The notes under the pieces were generated by a model. It was not told the DNA's origin. It worked only from the letters and a program-made list of their open reading frames with translations, and searched no databases. Below, in pieces: positions 1 to 7,023 of a stretch of DNA of 14,336 nt. How positions within the stretch are numbered: the stretch's first letter is position 1; every line of letters begins with the position of its first letter. Source of the DNA: JBOHHM01 sp050725495 (GTDB lineage: Bacteria > Pseudomonadota > Gammaproteobacteria > Burkholderiales > Burkholderiaceae_C); contig JBOHHM010000016.1 in the NCBI GenBank assembly GCA_050725495.1, positions 1 through 14,336 of the forward strand. Direction: 5' to 3'. A program made the position numbers and the translations under genes.

Positions 1-1262
1 GTGAGCTCCTTGGCCAGGTACATCGCGATCTGGCGCGGCCGCGCAATGCTGGCGGGCCGCTTCTTGGAATACATGTCGGCGACCTTGATCTTGTAATAGT
101 CGGCCACGGTTTTTTGGATGTTTTCCACCGAAATCTGCCGGTTCTGGATGCTCAGCAGGTCGCGCAGCGCTTCGCGTGCGAGCTGGATCGAAATTTCCTT
201 GTGGTTGAAGCGCGAGTAGGCCAGGATCTTGCGCAGCGCGCCTTCGAGCTCGCGCACGTTGGAGCGCACGTTCTTGGCCACGAAGAACGCGACCTCCTCG
301 GGCATTTCGGCGCCTTCCGCACGCGACTTGTTGATCAGAATCGCGACCCGCATCTCGAGCTCGGGCGGCTCGATCGCCACCGTCAGCCCCGAGTCAAAGC
401 GCGAGACCAAGCGTTCATGGATGTCGACCAGGCCCTTGGGGTAGGTGTCGCTGGTCATCACGATGTGCGATTTCTTGGCCAGCAGGGCTTCGAAGGCGTT
501 GAAGAATTCTTCCTGGGTGCGGTCCTTGTTGGCGAAGAACTGCACATCGTCGATCAGCAGCAGGTCGAGCGAGTGGTAGCGTTCCTTGAACTCGTCAAAA
601 GTCTTGCGCTGGTAGGCCTTAACCACATCCGAGACAAACTGCTCGGCATGGATGTAGAGAACTTTGGCGTCGGGGCGGTCGGCCAGCAGCCGGTTGCCCA
701 CGGCATGGACCAGATGGGTCTTGCCCAGCCCCACCCCGCCATAGATGAACAGCGGGTTGTACAGCTGGCCCGGCATGCCGGCCACGTGCATGGCGGCGGC
801 GCGCGCCATGCGGTTGGCCGTGCCCTCGACCAGGGTGTCAAAGGTCAGCGCCGTGTTGAGGCGGGTTTTGAAGGCTGCCTGGCCGTTGTCATCGCCCAGC
901 CCCGCCGGCTCAGGAGGCGCTCGCAATTCCGTGACGGCGGGGGCAACATAAGACCTGATGGTCGTTTCCCTGGGGGTAAGTGCCAACTCAAGAACTACCG
1001 GTTGGCCGTAGAGTTTCTCCAGCAGGCCCGAGATCCGGCTGGCATACTGGGCCCGGATCCAGTCGAGCTTGAAACGGTTGGCGATGAACACGGTGACCCT
1101 GGACAGGTCGTCGGCGACCTGGGCGGTCAGGGGCTTGATCCAGGTGTTGAACTGCTGTTCGGGCAATTCCTGGGCCAGCAGATCAACGCAGGCCTGCCAC
1201 AGGCCCTGCCCCACGCCTTGGCTGGCGCCGCCAGCCATGCTGGAGTTTTTTCCCTCGGTCAT
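1..1262 (-). CDS. dnaA: Chromosomal replication initiator protein DnaA (C-terminus cut by window edge)
   Basis: DnaA is the AAA+ ATPase that binds DnaA boxes and opens the origin. About 420 codons are visible. They include an N-terminal domain I (WQACVDLLAQELPEQQFNTW near residues 23-42), a short variable linker, and the AAA+ core with Walker A GGVGLGKTH near residue 170 and Walker B LLLIDDVQFF near 230. Sensor and arginine-finger regions follow (VSRFDSGL), then the start of DNA-binding domain IV. The frame is open to the window edge, so roughly the last 40-50 residues and the stop lie outside. The ATG at 1262 is chosen because it gives the usual MTEG-type N-terminus. A second in-frame ATG at 1238 is possible, and neither start has a strong ribosome binding site. 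The gene is divergent from rpmH, the usual arrangement in Betaproteobacteria. Confidence 0.97.
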   Translation of the reverse strand, partial: MTEGKNSSMAGGASQGVGQGLWQACVDLLAQELPEQQFNTWIKPLTAQVADDLSRVTVFIANRFKLDWIRAQYASRISGLLEKLYGQPVVLELALTPRETTIRSYVAPAVTELRAPPEPAGLGDDNGQAAFKTRLNTALTFDTLVEGTANRMARAAAMHVAGMPGQLYNPLFIYGGVGLGKTHLVHAVGNRLLADRPDAKVLYIHAEQFVSDVVKAYQRKTFDEFKERYHSLDLLLIDDVQFFANKDRTQEEFFNAFEALLAKKSHIVMTSDTYPKGLVDIHERLVSRFDSGLTVAIEPPELEMRVAILINKSRAEGAEMPEEVAFFVAKNVRSNVRELEGALRKILAYSRFNHKEISIQLAREALRDLLSIQNRQISVENIQKTVADYYKIKVADMYSKKRPASIARPRQIAMYLAKEL

Positions 1263-1278
1263 TCTTGGAATAAGATTT

Positions 1279-1287
1279 TGTGGATAT
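1279..1287 (-). promoter_or_regulatory. DnaA-box-like site ATATCCACA
   Basis: The minus-strand sequence is ATATCCACA, one mismatch from TTATCCACA. It lies in the predicted dnaA leader, between the promoter and the start codon and about 40 bases from the perfect box. The two boxes are in opposite orientation and flank an AT-rich stretch (about 1268-1326). Confidence 0.45.
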
Positions 1288-1308
1288 TTCGAACTTTTTG
1301 TACTCTGC

Positions 1309-1337
1309 ATTCTAATTTATCAAGGTCTTATCCACAA
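1309..1337 (-). promoter_or_regulatory. Candidate dnaA promoter
   Basis: On the minus strand there is a -35-like TTGTGG (plus 1332-1337), a 17-base spacer, and a -10 TAGAAT (plus 1309-1314), which matches TATAAT at 5 of 6 positions. This would place the transcript start about 40 bases before the dnaA ATG. The -35 overlaps the perfect DnaA box at 1328-1336, an arrangement expected for DnaA autorepression. A second possible pair, TTGATA with TACAAA at a short 15-base spacing, lies just downstream. The call rests on consensus matching only. Confidence 0.5.
1328..1336 (+). promoter_or_regulatory. DnaA box TTATCCACA
   Basis: This is a perfect match to the R-type DnaA box TTATNCACA. It lies 66 bases upstream of the dnaA start codon and overlaps the predicted dnaA -35 element. 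It could serve DnaA autoregulation, origin function, or both. Confidence 0.75.
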
Positions 1338-1392
1338 CTTTGCCAGCCAGGCGTCACGTTCCCGCCACGCAACGCCGACAGGGCTTGAGGTC

Positions 1393-1421
1393 TTGCCGGG
1401 CTTCGGAAAGTTTGCGATAAT
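1393..1421 (+). promoter_or_regulatory. Candidate promoter of the rpmH-rnpA-yidD-yidC cluster
   Basis: TTGCCG (1393-1398) is followed by a 17-base spacer and GATAAT (1416-1421). A TGC directly before the -10 gives it an extended -10 character. The match is 4 of 6 at -35 and 5 of 6 at -10. The predicted start is near 1428, giving a leader of about 110 bases before rpmH. The -10 is half of the perfect palindrome GATAATTATC (1416-1425). Confidence 0.5.
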
Positions 1422-1430
1422 TATCAGTTT

Positions 1431-1449
1431 CCCTGAAAAGCGTTCAGGG
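1431..1449 (+). promoter_or_regulatory. Perfect inverted repeat at the predicted 5' end of the rpmH transcript
   Basis: CCCTGAA (1431-1437) and TTCAGGG (1443-1449) are perfect complements around a 5-base loop. The hairpin would sit within a few bases of the predicted transcript start. It could be a 5' stabilising stem-loop or an operator. It has no trailing U-run, so it is not an intrinsic terminator. A weaker stem-loop, with core GAACG/CGTTC, follows at 1475-1496. Confidence 0.4.
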
Positions 1450-1538
1450 CGATTTGACCAAGGCCTTGCCAGAGTTTGAACGGATCTTCGTTCGAACATC
1501 GGGTGGCGGGCCGGAACTGAAGCTCCAAGGAATCCAAT

Positions 1539-1673
1539 ATGAAACGCACTTACCAACCTTCCAAAGTTCGCCGCGCGCGCACCCACGGCTTTCTCGTTCG
1601 CATGAAGACCCGCGGTGGCCGTGCCGTCATCAATGCACGCCGCGCCAAGGGCCGCAAGCGTCTGGCCGTCTAA
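1539..1673 (+). CDS. rpmH: 50S ribosomal protein L34
   Basis: A 44-residue, strongly basic protein starting MKRTYQPSKVRR and containing the GFLVRMKTRGGRAV core and a GRKRL end. These are hallmarks of bacterial L34, whose usual length is 44-46 residues. It is a structural protein of the large ribosomal subunit and contacts 23S rRNA. The start is fixed by AAGGA at 1527-1531, 7 bases before the ATG. It is the first gene of the plus-strand cluster with rnpA, as in most bacteria, and it is divergent from dnaA. Confidence 0.97.
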   Translation: MKRTYQPSKVRRARTHGFLVRMKTRGGRAVINARRAKGRKRLAV

Positions 1674-1709
1674 GTTGGCGCTGGCTGGCGCCAGGCACAG
1701 GTTGTTCTC

Positions 1710-2150
1710 GTGCAGCGGCTGAAAACGCGGGTGCAGTTTCAGGCGGCGATGGCGGGAGGCACGGTTTCCCGCACGGCGCATTTTGTGCTGCACCGCACCG
1801 CGCTCGATGCCGGGCCCATTTCGTCAGATGCTCCATCCACAGGGCCTGAGTCCTTGCGACAGCAGGCCCTGTTTGCTGTTCGCGATGTCTGGGTCGGCGC
1901 CCTGGTGCCCAAGCGCTGGGCCAAGCGCGCTGTCACGCGCAACGCCATCAAACGCCAGATCTACAACGTGAGCGCCGCCTTCGAGACGCACCTGCCCGTC
2001 GCCGCCCATGTGGTGCGCTTGCGTGCCGGCTTTGACCGCACTCAGTTCGTCAGCGCCTCCTCTGCGGTGCTCAAGCAGACCGTCCGCACCGAACTCCAGC
2101 AGCTTTTCAGCATGGCGGCCGACCGTCCGCGCGCGGAGCAGCAGGCATGA
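1710..2150 (+). CDS. rnpA: Ribonuclease P protein component
   Basis: The small basic protein subunit of RNase P, which helps the RNA subunit cleave 5' leaders from pre-tRNAs. The predicted product is 146 residues, somewhat long for the family (about 120). The extra length is mainly an insertion near residues 34-52 rich in Ser, Pro and Gly. The RNR signature appears as KRWAKRAVTRNAIKRQIY near residues 69-86. The start is taken as GTG at 1710, which gives the usual MQRLKTR N-terminus; the Shine-Dalgarno is only a short AGG. It follows rpmH by 36 bases and overlaps yidD by ATGA. The RNA subunit gene rnpB is not in this window. Confidence 0.93.
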   Translation: MQRLKTRVQFQAAMAGGTVSRTAHFVLHRTALDAGPISSDAPSTGPESLRQQALFAVRDVWVGALVPKRWAKRAVTRNAIKRQIYNVSAAFETHLPVAAHVVRLRAGFDRTQFVSASSAVLKQTVRTELQQLFSMAADRPRAEQQA

Positions 2151-2428
2151 TCAAGGCCGTGTTGATCACGCTGGTCAAGGGCTATCGCCTGCTGCTGAGC
2201 CCTTGGCTGGGTTCGGCCTGCCGTTTCGAGCCGACCTGCTCGGCCTATTCACTGCAGGCTCTCGAAGCTCACGGTGCGGCCGTCGGCAGCTACCTCACGC
2301 TCAGGCGCCTGGCGCGCTGCCACCCCTGGTGCGAGGGCGGGCATGACCCGGTTCCCAAGACGCCATTCGCAAAACCCCGGCTGTTTACCCAGCTGCCGTT
2401 TCCTTCCTCACACAAGAAGTCTTCATGA
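2147..2428 (+). CDS. yidD: Membrane protein insertion efficiency factor YidD
   Basis: A 93-residue YidD family protein. It shows the family pattern KGYRLLLSPWLGSACRFEPTCSAYSLQAL near residues 11-39 with the conserved Cys pair, then RRLARCHPWCEGGHDPVP. YidD is a small, inner-membrane-associated protein thought to assist YidC-dependent membrane insertion. The start ATG overlaps the rnpA stop (ATGA at 2147-2150), and the stop overlaps the yidC start (ATGA at 2425-2428). Translational coupling across all three genes is therefore likely. The C-terminal tail past residue 70 is variable in the family. Confidence 0.94.
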   Translation: MIKAVLITLVKGYRLLLSPWLGSACRFEPTCSAYSLQALEAHGAAVGSYLTLRRLARCHPWCEGGHDPVPKTPFAKPRLFTQLPFPSSHKKSS

Positions 2429-4098
2429 ACGACATTCGCCGCACCATTCTGTGGGTGATTTTTGGTTTCTCCATGGTTTTGCTGTGGGATCAGTGGCAGG
2501 TTTTCAGCGGCCACAAGGCCACGTTTTTCCCGACGCCGGCCAAGCAGGCGGCCAGCGCGCCGGCCGCCCCCGCATCGAGCGTTCCGTCCAGCGCCGTTCC
2601 TGCCACGAATTCAGTGGCGGCTGGCGCCGTGCCCACGGGGGCTGCAGCTGCAGTTCCTGGTACGGCAGCGGCCGCACCGAAAGAGCGCATTACGGTCAGC
2701 ACCGACGTGATGCGGCTGAGCTTTGACAGCGAAGGCGGCTCGCTGGTGCGCACCGACTTCCTCAAGCACCACGACATGACCGACAAGACGGCTACCTTCG
2801 TGCTGCTCGACGACAGCGCGACGCGCGTCTATGTGGCGCAGACCGGCCTGATCGGCGGCAACTACCCGACCCACAAGACCGCGATGACGTTCAGCGGCGA
2901 GCGCGAGCTCAAGGACGGCGCCAATGAACTGGTACTCAAGTTCGAGTCGCCCGATCTCGGTGGCCTGAAGCTGGTCAAGAGCTACAGGCTCAAGCGCGGC
3001 GCCTACGAGGTGGCCGTCAAGCATGAAGTCGTGAACACGGGTAGCGCACCGGTCTCGCCGCAGCTGTACCTGCAGCTGGTGCGCGACGGCAACAAGCCGC
3101 CGGGCGAGTCGTCGTTTTACTCCACTTTCACCGGCCCGGCGGTCTACACCGAGGCCAAGAAATACCAGAAGGTCGAGTTCAGCGACATCGAGAAGAACAA
3201 GTTCGAGATCGAGAAGCAGGCCACCAACGGCTACGTGGCCATGGTCCAGCATTATTTCGCCTCGGCCTGGCTGCTCGCCGACGGCCTCAAGCGCGAGCTG
3301 TTCATGCGCAAGGTCGACACCAACCTCTACGCCGTGGGCATGATCACCCCACTGGACGCGATCGAGCCCGGCGCCAGCAAGGCGGTCGAGGCACTTTTTT
3401 TTGCCGGCCCGCAGGAAGAGAAAAAGCTCGAGGCGCTGACACCGGGCCTGGAACTGGTCAAGGACTATGGCTGGCTCACGATCCTGGCCAAGCCGCTGTA
3501 CTGGCTGCTCGACCAGCTCAATGGCCTGCTCGGCAACTGGGGCTGGGCGATCGTCGCGCTGGTGGTGCTGATCAAGGCTGCGTTCTACTGGCTCAATGCC
3601 AAGGCCTACGCCAGCATGGCCAAGATGAAGGCCATCAACCCCAAGATCACCGAAATGCGCGAGCGCCTGAAGGACAAGCCGCAGCAGATGCAGCAGGAAA
3701 TGATGAAGATCTACCGCGAGGAAAAGGTCAACCCCATGGGCGGCTGCTTTCCCATCATGATCCAGATCCCGGTGTTCATCGCGCTGTACTGGGTGCTGCT
3801 GTCCAGCGTGGAAATGCGCAACGCGCCTTGGCTGCTGTGGGTCAAGGACCTGTCGGCGCCCGACCCGTTCTTCATCTTGCCCCTGGTGATGACCGCCACG
3901 ACGATGCTGCAGACCTGGCTCAACCCCACGCCCCCGGACCCGATGCAGGCCAAGATGATGTGGTACATGCCGCTGGCCTTCAGCGTGATGTTCTTCTTCT
4001 TCCCGGCCGGCTTGGTGCTGTACTGGCTGACCAACAACATCTTGTCGATTGCCCAGCAGTGGTTTATTAACAAGCGCCTGGGCGTGCTCGGCAAGTAA
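2425..4098 (+). CDS. yidC: Membrane protein insertase YidC
   Basis: YidC/Oxa1 insertase, 557 residues, which inserts and folds inner-membrane proteins alone or with SecYEG. Order of parts: an N-terminal membrane anchor (about residues 6-24); an Ala/Pro-rich linker (about 35-85); the large periplasmic beta-super-sandwich domain typical of Gram-negative YidC (about 90-345); then the conserved five-helix insertase core. The core includes WGWAIVALVVLIKAAFYWL, the cytoplasmic MAKMKAINPKITEMRERLKD coiled segment, PMGGCFPIMIQIPVFIALYWVL, and the final MFFFFPAGLVLYWLTNN. Length and layout are normal for a proteobacterial YidC. The start ATG overlaps the yidD stop, and a strong terminator hairpin follows the stop by 16 bases. 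Confidence 0.97.
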   Translation: MNDIRRTILWVIFGFSMVLLWDQWQVFSGHKATFFPTPAKQAASAPAAPASSVPSSAVPATNSVAAGAVPTGAAAAVPGTAAAAPKERITVSTDVMRLSFDSEGGSLVRTDFLKHHDMTDKTATFVLLDDSATRVYVAQTGLIGGNYPTHKTAMTFSGERELKDGANELVLKFESPDLGGLKLVKSYRLKRGAYEVAVKHEVVNTGSAPVSPQLYLQLVRDGNKPPGESSFYSTFTGPAVYTEAKKYQKVEFSDIEKNKFEIEKQATNGYVAMVQHYFASAWLLADGLKRELFMRKVDTNLYAVGMITPLDAIEPGASKAVEALFFAGPQEEKKLEALTPGLELVKDYGWLTILAKPLYWLLDQLNGLLGNWGWAIVALVVLIKAAFYWLNAKAYASMAKMKAINPKITEMRERLKDKPQQMQQEMMKIYREEKVNPMGGCFPIMIQIPVFIALYWVLLSSVEMRNAPWLLWVKDLSAPDPFFILPLVMTATTMLQTWLNPTPPDPMQAKMMWYMPLAFSVMFFFFPAGLVLYWLTNNILSIAQQWFINKRLGVLGK

Positions 4099-4114
4099 AG
4101 CCGCGCGACGCGAC

Positions 4115-4142
4115 AAAGGGCCGCCAAGCAGCGGCCCTTTTT
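4115..4142 (+). terminator. Intrinsic terminator after yidC
   Basis: A perfect 10-bp stem AAAGGGCCGC (4115-4124) / GCGGCCCTTT (4131-4140) with loop CAAGCA, running into a T6 tract (4137-4142). It closes the rpmH-yidC unit. Its end is only 16 bases before the mnmE start codon. Confidence 0.85.
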
Positions 4143-4158
4143 GCTGCAAGATACGAAC

Positions 4159-5565
4159 ATGCTCGCACGCCAGCAAGACCCCATCGCCGCCATCGCCACA
4201 GCGCCCGGGCGCGGTGCGGTGGGCATCGTGCGGGTCAGCGGCAAATCGGTCACGCCGGTCATCGAGGCGGTCTGCGGCCGAGCGCTGAAAGCGCGCGAGG
4301 CCACCTACCTCGCGTTTCATGACCAGCATGGTCAGCCCATCGACCGAGGCCTGGCGATTCATTTCCCGGCGCCGAACTCCTACACCGGCGAGGACGTGCT
4401 CGAACTGCAGGCCCATGGCGGGCCCGTGGTCCTGCAGCTGCTGCTGGCGCGCTGCCTGGAGGCTGGCTCGGCCGTCGATCCCGCCACCGGCCAGCCGCGG
4501 CTGGCCGGGCTGCGTGTCGCGCAGCCGGGCGAGTTCACCGAGCGGGCCTTTCTGAACGACAAGATGGACCTGGCGCAGGCCGAGGCCATCGCCGATTTGA
4601 TCGACGCCAGCACCGAGGCCGCCGCGCGCTCGGCCAGCCGCTCGCTGTCGGGCGAGTTCTCGCGCGAAATCCACGGCTTGCGCGACGCCCTGATCCACCT
4701 GCGCATGCTGGTGGAGGCCACGCTGGACTTCCCCGAGGAGGAGATCGACTTTCTGCGCCAGGCTGACGCGCAAGGCCAGCTGTGCGGGCTGCAGCAAAGC
4801 CTGGTCGCCGTGATGCAGCGAGCCCAGCAGGGCGCGCTGCTGCGCGAAGGCATCAAGGTGGTGATCGCGGGCCAGCCCAACGCCGGCAAGTCCTCGCTGC
4901 TCAATGCGCTGGCTGGCGCCGAGCTGGCCATCGTCACGCCGATTGCCGGCACCACGCGCGACAAGGTCGCGCAGACCATCCAGATCGAGGGCGTTCCGGT
5001 CCATGTGATCGACACGGCGGGCTTGCGCGAGAGCGAGGACGAGGTCGAGAAAATCGGCATCGAGCGCGCCTGGGCCGAAATCGCGGAGGCCGATGCCGTG
5101 CTGTTCCTGCATGACCTCACGCGCTCGGATGCTACAGAATATATAGCAGATGACGCCCGGATTGCGGGAACTCTGGCCCAAAAACTCTCGAAAAATGTGC
5201 CGGTGGTCGAGGTCTGGAACAAGCAGGATGCGGCCAGCGGCGCAGCCCCGCACAAGGGCATCATGCTCTCGGCCAAAACCGGCGCCGGGCTCGATGCGCT
5301 GCGCCGCTCGCTGCTCGAGATCGTGGGCTGGCAGTCGGCACCCGAGGGGGTCTATATCGCGCGCGAACGCCATGTGCAGGCGCTGCGCCGGGTCGACGCC
5401 CATTTGATGGAGGCCGCCTCCCACCTGGCGGCCCAGGCGCAGTCGCTGGACCTGCTGGCCGAAGAACTGAGGCTGGCGCAAAACGCGCTCAACGAGATCA
5501 CCGGCGAATTCAGCTCCGATGACCTGTTGGGCGTGATTTTCTCGAAATTCTGTATCGGAAAATAA
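4159..5565 (+). CDS. mnmE: tRNA uridine-5-carboxymethylaminomethyl(34) synthesis GTPase MnmE
   Basis: MnmE (TrmE) works with MnmG to modify the wobble uridine of certain tRNAs. The 468-residue product is of normal length. The N-terminal folate-binding domain starts DPIAAIATAPGRGAVGIVRVSG and contains the NSYTGEDVLELQAHGG motif. The helical domain holds an embedded GTPase domain with P-loop GQPNAGKSS (about 238-246), TTRD (265-268), DTAG (285-288) and NKQD (354-357). The protein ends with the diagnostic CIGK, whose Cys is functionally required in the family. ATG 4159 is chosen over an in-frame TTG at 4141 because 4141 lies in the terminator T-tract. No strong ribosome binding site is visible. 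A short AT-rich palindrome interrupts the coding sequence near codons 324-330. Confidence 0.96.
   Translation: MLARQQDPIAAIATAPGRGAVGIVRVSGKSVTPVIEAVCGRALKAREATYLAFHDQHGQPIDRGLAIHFPAPNSYTGEDVLELQAHGGPVVLQLLLARCLEAGSAVDPATGQPRLAGLRVAQPGEFTERAFLNDKMDLAQAEAIADLIDASTEAAARSASRSLSGEFSREIHGLRDALIHLRMLVEATLDFPEEEIDFLRQADAQGQLCGLQQSLVAVMQRAQQGALLREGIKVVIAGQPNAGKSSLLNALAGAELAIVTPIAGTTRDKVAQTIQIEGVPVHVIDTAGLRESEDEVEKIGIERAWAEIAEADAVLFLHDLTRSDATEYIADDARIAGTLAQKLSKNVPVVEVWNKQDAASGAAPHKGIMLSAKTGAGLDALRRSLLEIVGWQSAPEGVYIARERHVQALRRVDAHLMEAASHLAAQAQSLDLLAEELRLAQNALNEITGEFSSDDLLGVIFSKFCIGK
5130..5148. repeat. Short AT-rich imperfect palindrome inside mnmE
   Basis: TGCTA (5130-5134) and TAGCA (5144-5148) flank the AT-rich centre CAGAATATA, in an otherwise very GC-rich gene. 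It encodes residues about 324-330 in the variable loop between the G3 and G4 motifs of MnmE. A similar island, with CTAT/ATAG arms, is in the SDR gene at 13530-13547. This may be a dispersed short repeat, but two copies are weak evidence. Confidence 0.35.
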
Positions 5566-5668
5566 AAAGCAAAAAGTCAAGGAATAAATCACGACACGAA
5601 GAAATAGTCGTAACAATACGTCGATTTCTCTTGTGTGCAAGGGTCGCTCGGGCTACCGTGGCGCCATC

Positions 5669-6160
5669 ATGAATTTCTCACAGCCCGCTTCCGTCAAGTT
5701 CAATGTGCACGACCTGATCCGGGCGATCACCCAGAACAGCTCCTACGACGCACTGACCTGTGCGCTGAGCGGGGCCCAGTGGGAGCTGCTGATCAGCTAC
5801 ATGCAGCCCTTTGCGCTGTCGCAGGGCCAGGTTTTGATTGAACAGGGCGCGCTGGACCGCACCCTGTACCTCGTGGAAAGCGGCACGCTGAGTGTTCACT
5901 ACGAGGACGAGGACGGCAGCATGAAGCTGGCCATCCTCAACCCCGGCTCGGTGGTCGGCGAAGGCGCTTTCTTCTCACGCCAGCCGCGCAATGCCAGCGT
6001 GATGGGCACCGGCCCCTGCAAGCTGTGGTGTCTCACCCCCCTGCGCTTCACCGAAATGGCGAACCGCCAGCCTGCCCTGGCGCTGGAACTGGCCATGGGA
6101 CTCGGCGGGGTGATCGCCAAGCGTCTGTCCAACAGGCCCAAGCGCGTCACCGTGACCTGA
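5669..6160 (+). CDS. Cyclic nucleotide-binding domain protein, single domain
   Basis: A 163-residue protein with one cNMP-binding (CAP-family effector) domain at about residues 35-150. The jelly-roll pattern is seen in LSQGQVLIEQGALDRTLYLV, SGTLSVHYEDEDG, and the phosphate-binding-cassette-like GSVVGEGAFFSRQPRNASV. There is no C-terminal helix-turn-helix as in Crp/Fnr, so it is not an obvious DNA-binding regulator. It may sense a nucleotide and act on a partner, or the domain may have lost ligand binding. ATG 5669 is preferred over an in-frame GTG at 5633, but the ribosome binding site is poor. It follows mnmE by 103 bases of more AT-rich DNA with no terminator hairpin that I can see. The partner and ligand are unknown. 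Confidence 0.8.
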   Translation: MNFSQPASVKFNVHDLIRAITQNSSYDALTCALSGAQWELLISYMQPFALSQGQVLIEQGALDRTLYLVESGTLSVHYEDEDGSMKLAILNPGSVVGEGAFFSRQPRNASVMGTGPCKLWCLTPLRFTEMANRQPALALELAMGLGGVIAKRLSNRPKRVTVT

Positions 6161-6379
6161 GAAGCGCCCGGCGGCACCCAGTCGCTCCTGACGCAGGCCA
6201 GCCGCCACGCAGTGGCAAAAAGTGAGGACTATTTCACACGTCTTGCATCGAGCGGCGCCAGAAATTCAATCTTTCGGCTTCAAAACCGCTGGCTTTCGAG
6301 GCGAGGGCTTTTACACTCGTGTGAAGCGTCGCCCCCAGGCCGACGCGAACAAGGCATTCAGATACAAAGAAAGCGCGCC
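6161..6379. other. Intergenic region upstream of the hypothetical gene
   Basis: This 219-base gap contains no gene that I can support. It is slightly more AT-rich than the flanking genes between about 6215 and 6320, so it may hold the promoter of the gene at 6380. I found no pair of -35/-10 elements good enough to name. A small GCGTCG/CGACGC hairpin lies around 6327-6347. Confidence 0.4.
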
Positions 6380-6970
6380 ATGTCTTTGATCCGCTGGTTC
6401 TTTCGCAAAACGCAGCTCAAATCGAGGCTGGGCGCCGACTTGCAGCATTCCAACAGGCCGGTGCTGTCGACCAGAAACAGCTCGGCCCGGGTCGCGCTGG
6501 ACCACCCCGACAACGCTGCGCGGCACAAGAGCGAACGCACGGCACGCCGGGAGCTCCTTTATGGCGTGATTCGGGAGTCCATGGTGCGCGCCGGTGTGCT
6601 GTCGGCCAGCTACAAGTTCAAAGTGCTGTCGCTGGACCGGCGTGGCCGCCAGTTCGTCGTGATGGTCGATCTGGCCCGCGAATTCGGCTCCGACATTGAC
6701 CAGCAGTCGATGGTTGAAACCATCATCGCCCAGCGCGCCAAGGCACGCCACGACATCGAGGTGACGGCCGTGTACTGGCGCATGAGCATGCAGGTCACGG
6801 TGGCCGCTGCGCCGTCGCGGCCGGCGCCCCTGTCCGCGGCCGCGCCCGCCCAGACGGCGCCTCACAAGCCGCGCAGCTACGCCCTGCTCACGGGCTACGA
6901 AGACACGGAGCTGCCCGGGCCCGAAGTGCGCACGCCGGGTTTGAGCGCCACCCAGTACGGGGACCTGTAA
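6380..6970 (+). CDS. Hypothetical protein, function unknown
   Basis: I do not recognise this 196-residue protein. It opens MSLIRWFFRKTQLKSR, a short hydrophobic then basic N-terminus. A compact central region (about residues 55-140) looks like a folded alpha/beta domain, with ELLYGVIRESMVRAGVL, YKFKVLSLDRRGRQFVVMVDLAR and HDIEVTAVYWRMSMQVTV. An Ala/Pro-rich, probably disordered tail (about 141-196) ends it. ATG 6380 is chosen because the reading frame upstream to GTG 6212 has no protein-like character, though the ribosome binding site is weak. It lies 219 bases after the cNMP-binding gene and converges with apt. Codon use is GC-rich like its neighbours, so the frame is probably real. Confidence 0.7.
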   Translation: MSLIRWFFRKTQLKSRLGADLQHSNRPVLSTRNSSARVALDHPDNAARHKSERTARRELLYGVIRESMVRAGVLSASYKFKVLSLDRRGRQFVVMVDLAREFGSDIDQQSMVETIIAQRAKARHDIEVTAVYWRMSMQVTVAAAPSRPAPLSAAAPAQTAPHKPRSYALLTGYEDTELPGPEVRTPGLSATQYGDL

Positions 6971-7023
6971 GCCGCGTCCCCGCCCGGGGCGCGCCGGATT
7001 TGAGCCGCACGGGCCGGGCCTGC

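Noticed and set aside
114..1388. A 424-codon plus-strand open frame opposite dnaA
   Set aside because: dnaA on the minus strand is unmistakable, and this frame runs through its promoter region. It is a composition artefact.
2611..5640. A very long minus-strand open frame (1009 codons) opposite yidC and mnmE
   Set aside because: It is antisense to two certain genes. Its composition is rich in Arg, His, Gln and Leu, with no motif, as expected for the reverse of GC-rich coding DNA.
6233..6325. Separated inverted repeat TTCACACG / CGTGTGAA upstream of the gene at 6380
   Set aside because: An 8-bp match across a 77-base gap is likely by chance in a region of this size, and nothing else supports a regulatory role.
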